43,313 nt of DNA from Zygnema cylindricum (Eukaryota; Streptophyta; Zygnematophyceae; Zygnematales; Zygnemataceae): NCBI GenBank assembly GCA_037447655.1, contig JBBHKE010000905.1:302454-345766 (forward strand). Direction: 5' to 3'. Positions 43,266 to 43,313 of the stretch are shown one piece after another. Every line of letters starts with the position of its first letter. Position 1 is the stretch's first letter. The notes below the pieces were generated by a model. It searched no databases. It was not told the origin of the DNA and worked only from the letters and a program-made list of their open reading frames with translations. The position numbers and the translations under genes were made by a program.

Positions 43266-43313
43266 GTAAGAATTTGAATCAAGTTTTTCTTTTTATCATA
43301 ATCGATGATGTTT

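Overview
The window is nuclear DNA of a land plant. It contains GT-AG introns of 0.4 to 1.6 kb with strong poly-T acceptors, a nuclear tRNA-Leu(AAG), a plastid-targeted ribosomal protein gene, many small TA-flanked inverted-repeat elements (MITEs), and long GA/CT and AT microsatellites. Base composition is AT-rich. I cannot name the species. Calls come from reading the sequence, with no database search.

Layout. 1-3.5 kb: no clear gene; a hAT-like element, two MITEs and an orphan 3'-terminal exon near 3.53 kb. 4.1-5.0 kb (+): an intronless plant carboxylesterase (CXE type) interrupted by one TAG. 5.6-6.5 kb: a degenerate tandem array of tRNA-Thr(UGU)-derived units, one still foldable (- strand). 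6.6-10 kb: transposon debris. 10.2-12.3 kb (+): a two-exon SOUL/haem-binding protein gene. 12.9-14.3 kb: MITEs. 14.5 kb (-): tRNA-Leu(AAG). 14.9-16.9 kb (+): plastid ribosomal protein bL28c. 17-19.4 kb: no recognisable gene. 19.9-31.9 kb (-): a PWWP-domain protein gene present as two partial copies around a 10-N assembly gap. 32-33.6 kb: MITEs and a foldback hAT-like element. 34.1-36.0 kb (-): a three-exon gene for a putative zinc-binding CxxC protein with a WxxF-type acidic tail. 36.5-42.7 kb: MITEs, microsatellites, a 0.32-kb direct repeat pair and a minisatellite. 43.0-43.3 kb (+): first coding exon of a probable mercaptopyruvate/thiosulfate sulfurtransferase, cut by the window end.

The genes look like unrelated neighbours, not a functional cluster. 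Two things stand out. First, the PWWP gene: a 2.3-kb block is present twice, and the copies have complementary lesions. One has the PWWP exons but a 5-bp frameshift in the penultimate exon. The other has the intact C-terminal exons but has lost the PWWP exons. A sequence gap separates them, so this is either a real duplication or two haplotypes placed end to end. Second, exon-intron junctions in three genes are locally tandem-duplicated, creating extra donors, acceptors and a potential in-frame 12-nt microexon. The transposon load is dominated by MITE groups that share one outer terminal repeat (CACCGTGAATCG(C/T)TATTAG next to TA) but have different interiors.
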